Part shown: piece by piece, positions 62,774-64,000 of the stretch | Layout of the letters: each line of letters starts with the position of its first letter | How positions within the stretch are numbered: position 1 is the first letter of the stretch | Origin: a bacterium | GTDB lineage: Bacteria > Verrucomicrobiota > Verrucomicrobiia > Limisphaerales > J093 | Direction: 5' to 3' | Length of the DNA: 64,000 bases | NCBI GenBank assembly: GCA_021780105.1 | Contig: JAJXZJ010000023.1 | Span: forward strand, 117,202-181,201 | Translations under genes and position numbers: made by a program | The notes under the pieces: model-generated | Database searches by the model: none | What the model was told of the DNA's origin: nothing | Seen by the model: only the letters and a program-made list of their open reading frames with translations

Positions 62774-64000
62774 ATGGCAACTCCGAAAGCAAAGCGACGG
62801 AAGAAGTTCATCATATTCTCGGTCATCGTACTGGTATTGATCGGCTTGGGCGCGGTGGCGTTTTTCCGCAAGCGCGAGCCGGTCATTACCGTGCAGGTCG
62901 AGAAGGTCATCCGGCGCAATCTCACCGAACTGGTGCCCGTGAACGGGCGCATCCAGCCGGTATTCAAAGTGAACATCAGCCCGGAGGTCAGCGGCGAAAT
63001 CATCGAACTGCCGGTCAAGGAAGGCCAGCAAGTGAAGAAAGGCGACCTGCTGGTGCATATCCGGCCGGAGGATTACATCGCAGCCCGCAATTCCGCCGAG
63101 GCCAGCTACAAGGGCGCGCTCGCCGGGAAGGACAGCGCGACCGCCACGCTGCTCAAGAGCGAGGCGGATTTCAAACGCAACGAGACGCTGCACCGGACCG
63201 GCCTGGTGTCCGACTCCGATTTCCAGCAGGCGCAAATGGGCTACGACGTCGCCAAGGCCCAGTTGGAAAGCGCCACGCACAACGTCGAGATGGCCGAGGC
63301 CGCCCTCCGCCGGGCAGATGAGGATTTGCGCAAGACGACCATCTTCTCCCCGTTGGACGGCACCGTCAGCCAGCTCAATTCGCGTCTGGGCGAACGCGTT
63401 GTCGGCACCGCCATGATGGCCGGCACGGTCATCATGACGATCGCGGACCTCAACGAAATGGAAGCGCAGGTGGATGTCGGTGAAAACGACATTGTCCTGA
63501 TCAAGGTGGGGCAGACCGCGCGCCTGGAAGTGGACGCGTTCAAGGACCGCAAGTTCAACGGCACGGTGACGGAGATTGCCAACACGGCGGAAAACGCCGC
63601 GGCCACCGGCTCCTCGCAGGAGGCCACGAAATTTCAAGTGAAGATCCACGTCAACGACAAGGAGTCGTTCCGGCCGGGCATGTCGGTGACGGCGGAAATC
63701 GAAACGCGTTACCGCACGAACGTGTTGACCGTGCCCATCGCCAGCGTTACCACCCGCCTGCCCAAGGAAACTGGGAAGAAGCCCGGCGAACAACCGGCGG
63801 GCACCAACTCACCCGCGAGCACCAACCACGCCACGGCTGCCGCCAGCACGAATGCGACGGGCACCAACGCCACCACCAACGCCACCACCAACGCCACCAC
63901 CAACGCCACCACCAACGCCACCACCAACGCCACCACCAACGCCACCACCAACGCCACCACCAACGCCACCACCAACGCCACCACCAACGCCACCACCAAC
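62774..64000 (+). CDS. RND/MacA-type periplasmic adaptor (membrane fusion protein), cut by window edge
   Basis: The visible 409 residues, with an N-terminal membrane helix (FIIFSVIVLVLIGLGAVAFF), show the adaptor layout of tripartite efflux systems: a lipoyl half (VNISPEVSGEIIELPVKEGQ), an alpha-helical hairpin (about 110-185), the second lipoyl half (TTIFSPLDGTVSQLN), a beta-barrel (EAQVDVGENDIVLI) and the strand FRPGMSVTAEIETRY leading to LTVPIASVTTRLP. The following loop is a Thr/Asn/Ala-rich tract built of TNAT repeats that reaches the window end, so the C-terminus is unseen. An SD-like AGGAAA precedes the ATG. The transporter partner presumably lies downstream. Confidence 0.88.
   Translation, partial: MATPKAKRRKKFIIFSVIVLVLIGLGAVAFFRKREPVITVQVEKVIRRNLTELVPVNGRIQPVFKVNISPEVSGEIIELPVKEGQQVKKGDLLVHIRPEDYIAARNSAEASYKGALAGKDSATATLLKSEADFKRNETLHRTGLVSDSDFQQAQMGYDVAKAQLESATHNVEMAEAALRRADEDLRKTTIFSPLDGTVSQLNSRLGERVVGTAMMAGTVIMTIADLNEMEAQVDVGENDIVLIKVGQTARLEVDAFKDRKFNGTVTEIANTAENAAATGSSQEATKFQVKIHVNDKESFRPGMSVTAEIETRYRTNVLTVPIASVTTRLPKETGKKPGEQPAGTNSPASTNHATAAASTNATGTNATTNATTNATTNATTNATTNATTNATTNATTNATTNATTNATTN
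63863..64000 (+). repeat. Perfect 12-bp tandem repeat encoding TNAT units
   Basis: The unit ACCAACGCCACC repeats without change for at least 11.5 copies up to the last base, each copy in frame as Thr-Asn-Ala-Thr. Upstream, degenerate units (AGCACGAATGCGACGGGC, AGCACCAACCACGCCACG) look like older copies. The repeat lies in a loop of the adaptor after the first strand of the membrane-proximal part. Confidence 0.97.

Noticed and set aside
63863..64000. CRISPR-like direct repeats at the right end
   Set aside because: The 12-bp units are contiguous with no spacers and read through as TNAT in the adaptor frame, so this is a coding tandem repeat.
1..64000. tRNA, rRNA, insertion sequence, prophage or CRISPR locus
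   Set aside because: No cloverleaf-like intergenic sequence, transposase, phage gene or spaced repeat was recognised. The Xer-type recombinase has no mobile-element neighbours.

Overview
The window reads as chromosomal DNA of a GC-rich member of the Verrucomicrobiota, most like the Pedosphaerae/Limisphaerales side of the phylum. The evidence is the gene content: a planctomycete/verrucomicrobial-type cytochrome operon (PSCyt1-PSCyt2-PSD1 protein, DUF1501 protein, DUF2231-cytochrome fusion), a prepilin-like protein with the H-X9-DG motif, an outer-membrane (LptD, FadL, secretin) lifestyle, many secreted carbohydrate-active proteins, and weak Shine-Dalgarno signals. No rRNA, tRNA, CRISPR array, insertion sequence or prophage was seen. 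Long antisense open frames are common because of the GC content and were left out. Two genes run off the window: a secreted glycosidase-like protein on the left and an efflux adaptor on the right.

Layout. 1-13.7 kb: carbohydrate-related proteins (six-hairpin glycosidase-like, GH95 alpha-fucosidase, two large secreted proteins of unknown function), an OPT-family peptide transporter, trpF and a methyltransferase. 13.8-18.3 kb: a small zinc-ribbon membrane protein, topoisomerase III (topB) with a long zinc-ribbon tail, and a Xer-type recombinase. 18.3-23.6 kb: a secreted sugar-isomerase-fold protein, a FadL-type porin behind an AT-rich promoter with two perfect palindromes, a thioredoxin-like lipoprotein, a peroxiredoxin and an MFS transporter. 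23.7-31.2 kb: a tight four-gene operon of PSD1, DUF1501, a DUF2231/cytochrome/LRR/YHS fusion, and a Tat-exported beta-propeller protein. 31.3-36.1 kb: pyrC, a thioredoxin-like gene with terminator, carA, an FHA membrane protein, and hemB. 36.2-40.5 kb: a DUF4230 protein, lptD, and an M16-family protein lacking its zinc ligands. 40.5-44.2 kb: a 1236-residue tandem-cyclase/ATPase/TPR protein. 44.4-51.5 kb: a minus-strand type IV pilus/type II secretion operon (secretin, PilM-PilN fusion, PilO-like, PilP-like, PilB/GspE). 51.7-62.7 kb: thioesterase, FHA/zinc-finger protein, FKBP isomerase, a FucU-type mutarotase with a sugar/polyol dehydrogenase and a pseudopilin, queE, a class III aminotransferase, rsmA, a Nudix hydrolase, an SpoU methylase, rsmI and a YIP1 protein. 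62.8 kb to the end: an RND/MacA-type adaptor ending in a perfect 12-bp tandem repeat.

How the parts work together. The secreted hydrolases, GH95 fucosidase, FucU mutarotase and adjacent dehydrogenase suggest use of fucose-containing polysaccharides. The cytochrome operon is the most distinctive functional unit: heme-binding, TM, metal-binding and propeller modules exported together. A recurrent promoter form (-35, 16-18 nt, -10, then only 6-7 nt to the start codon) appears before several unrelated genes and suggests leaderless mRNAs in this organism. Translational coupling by 4-nt ATGA/GTGA overlaps marks most operons.
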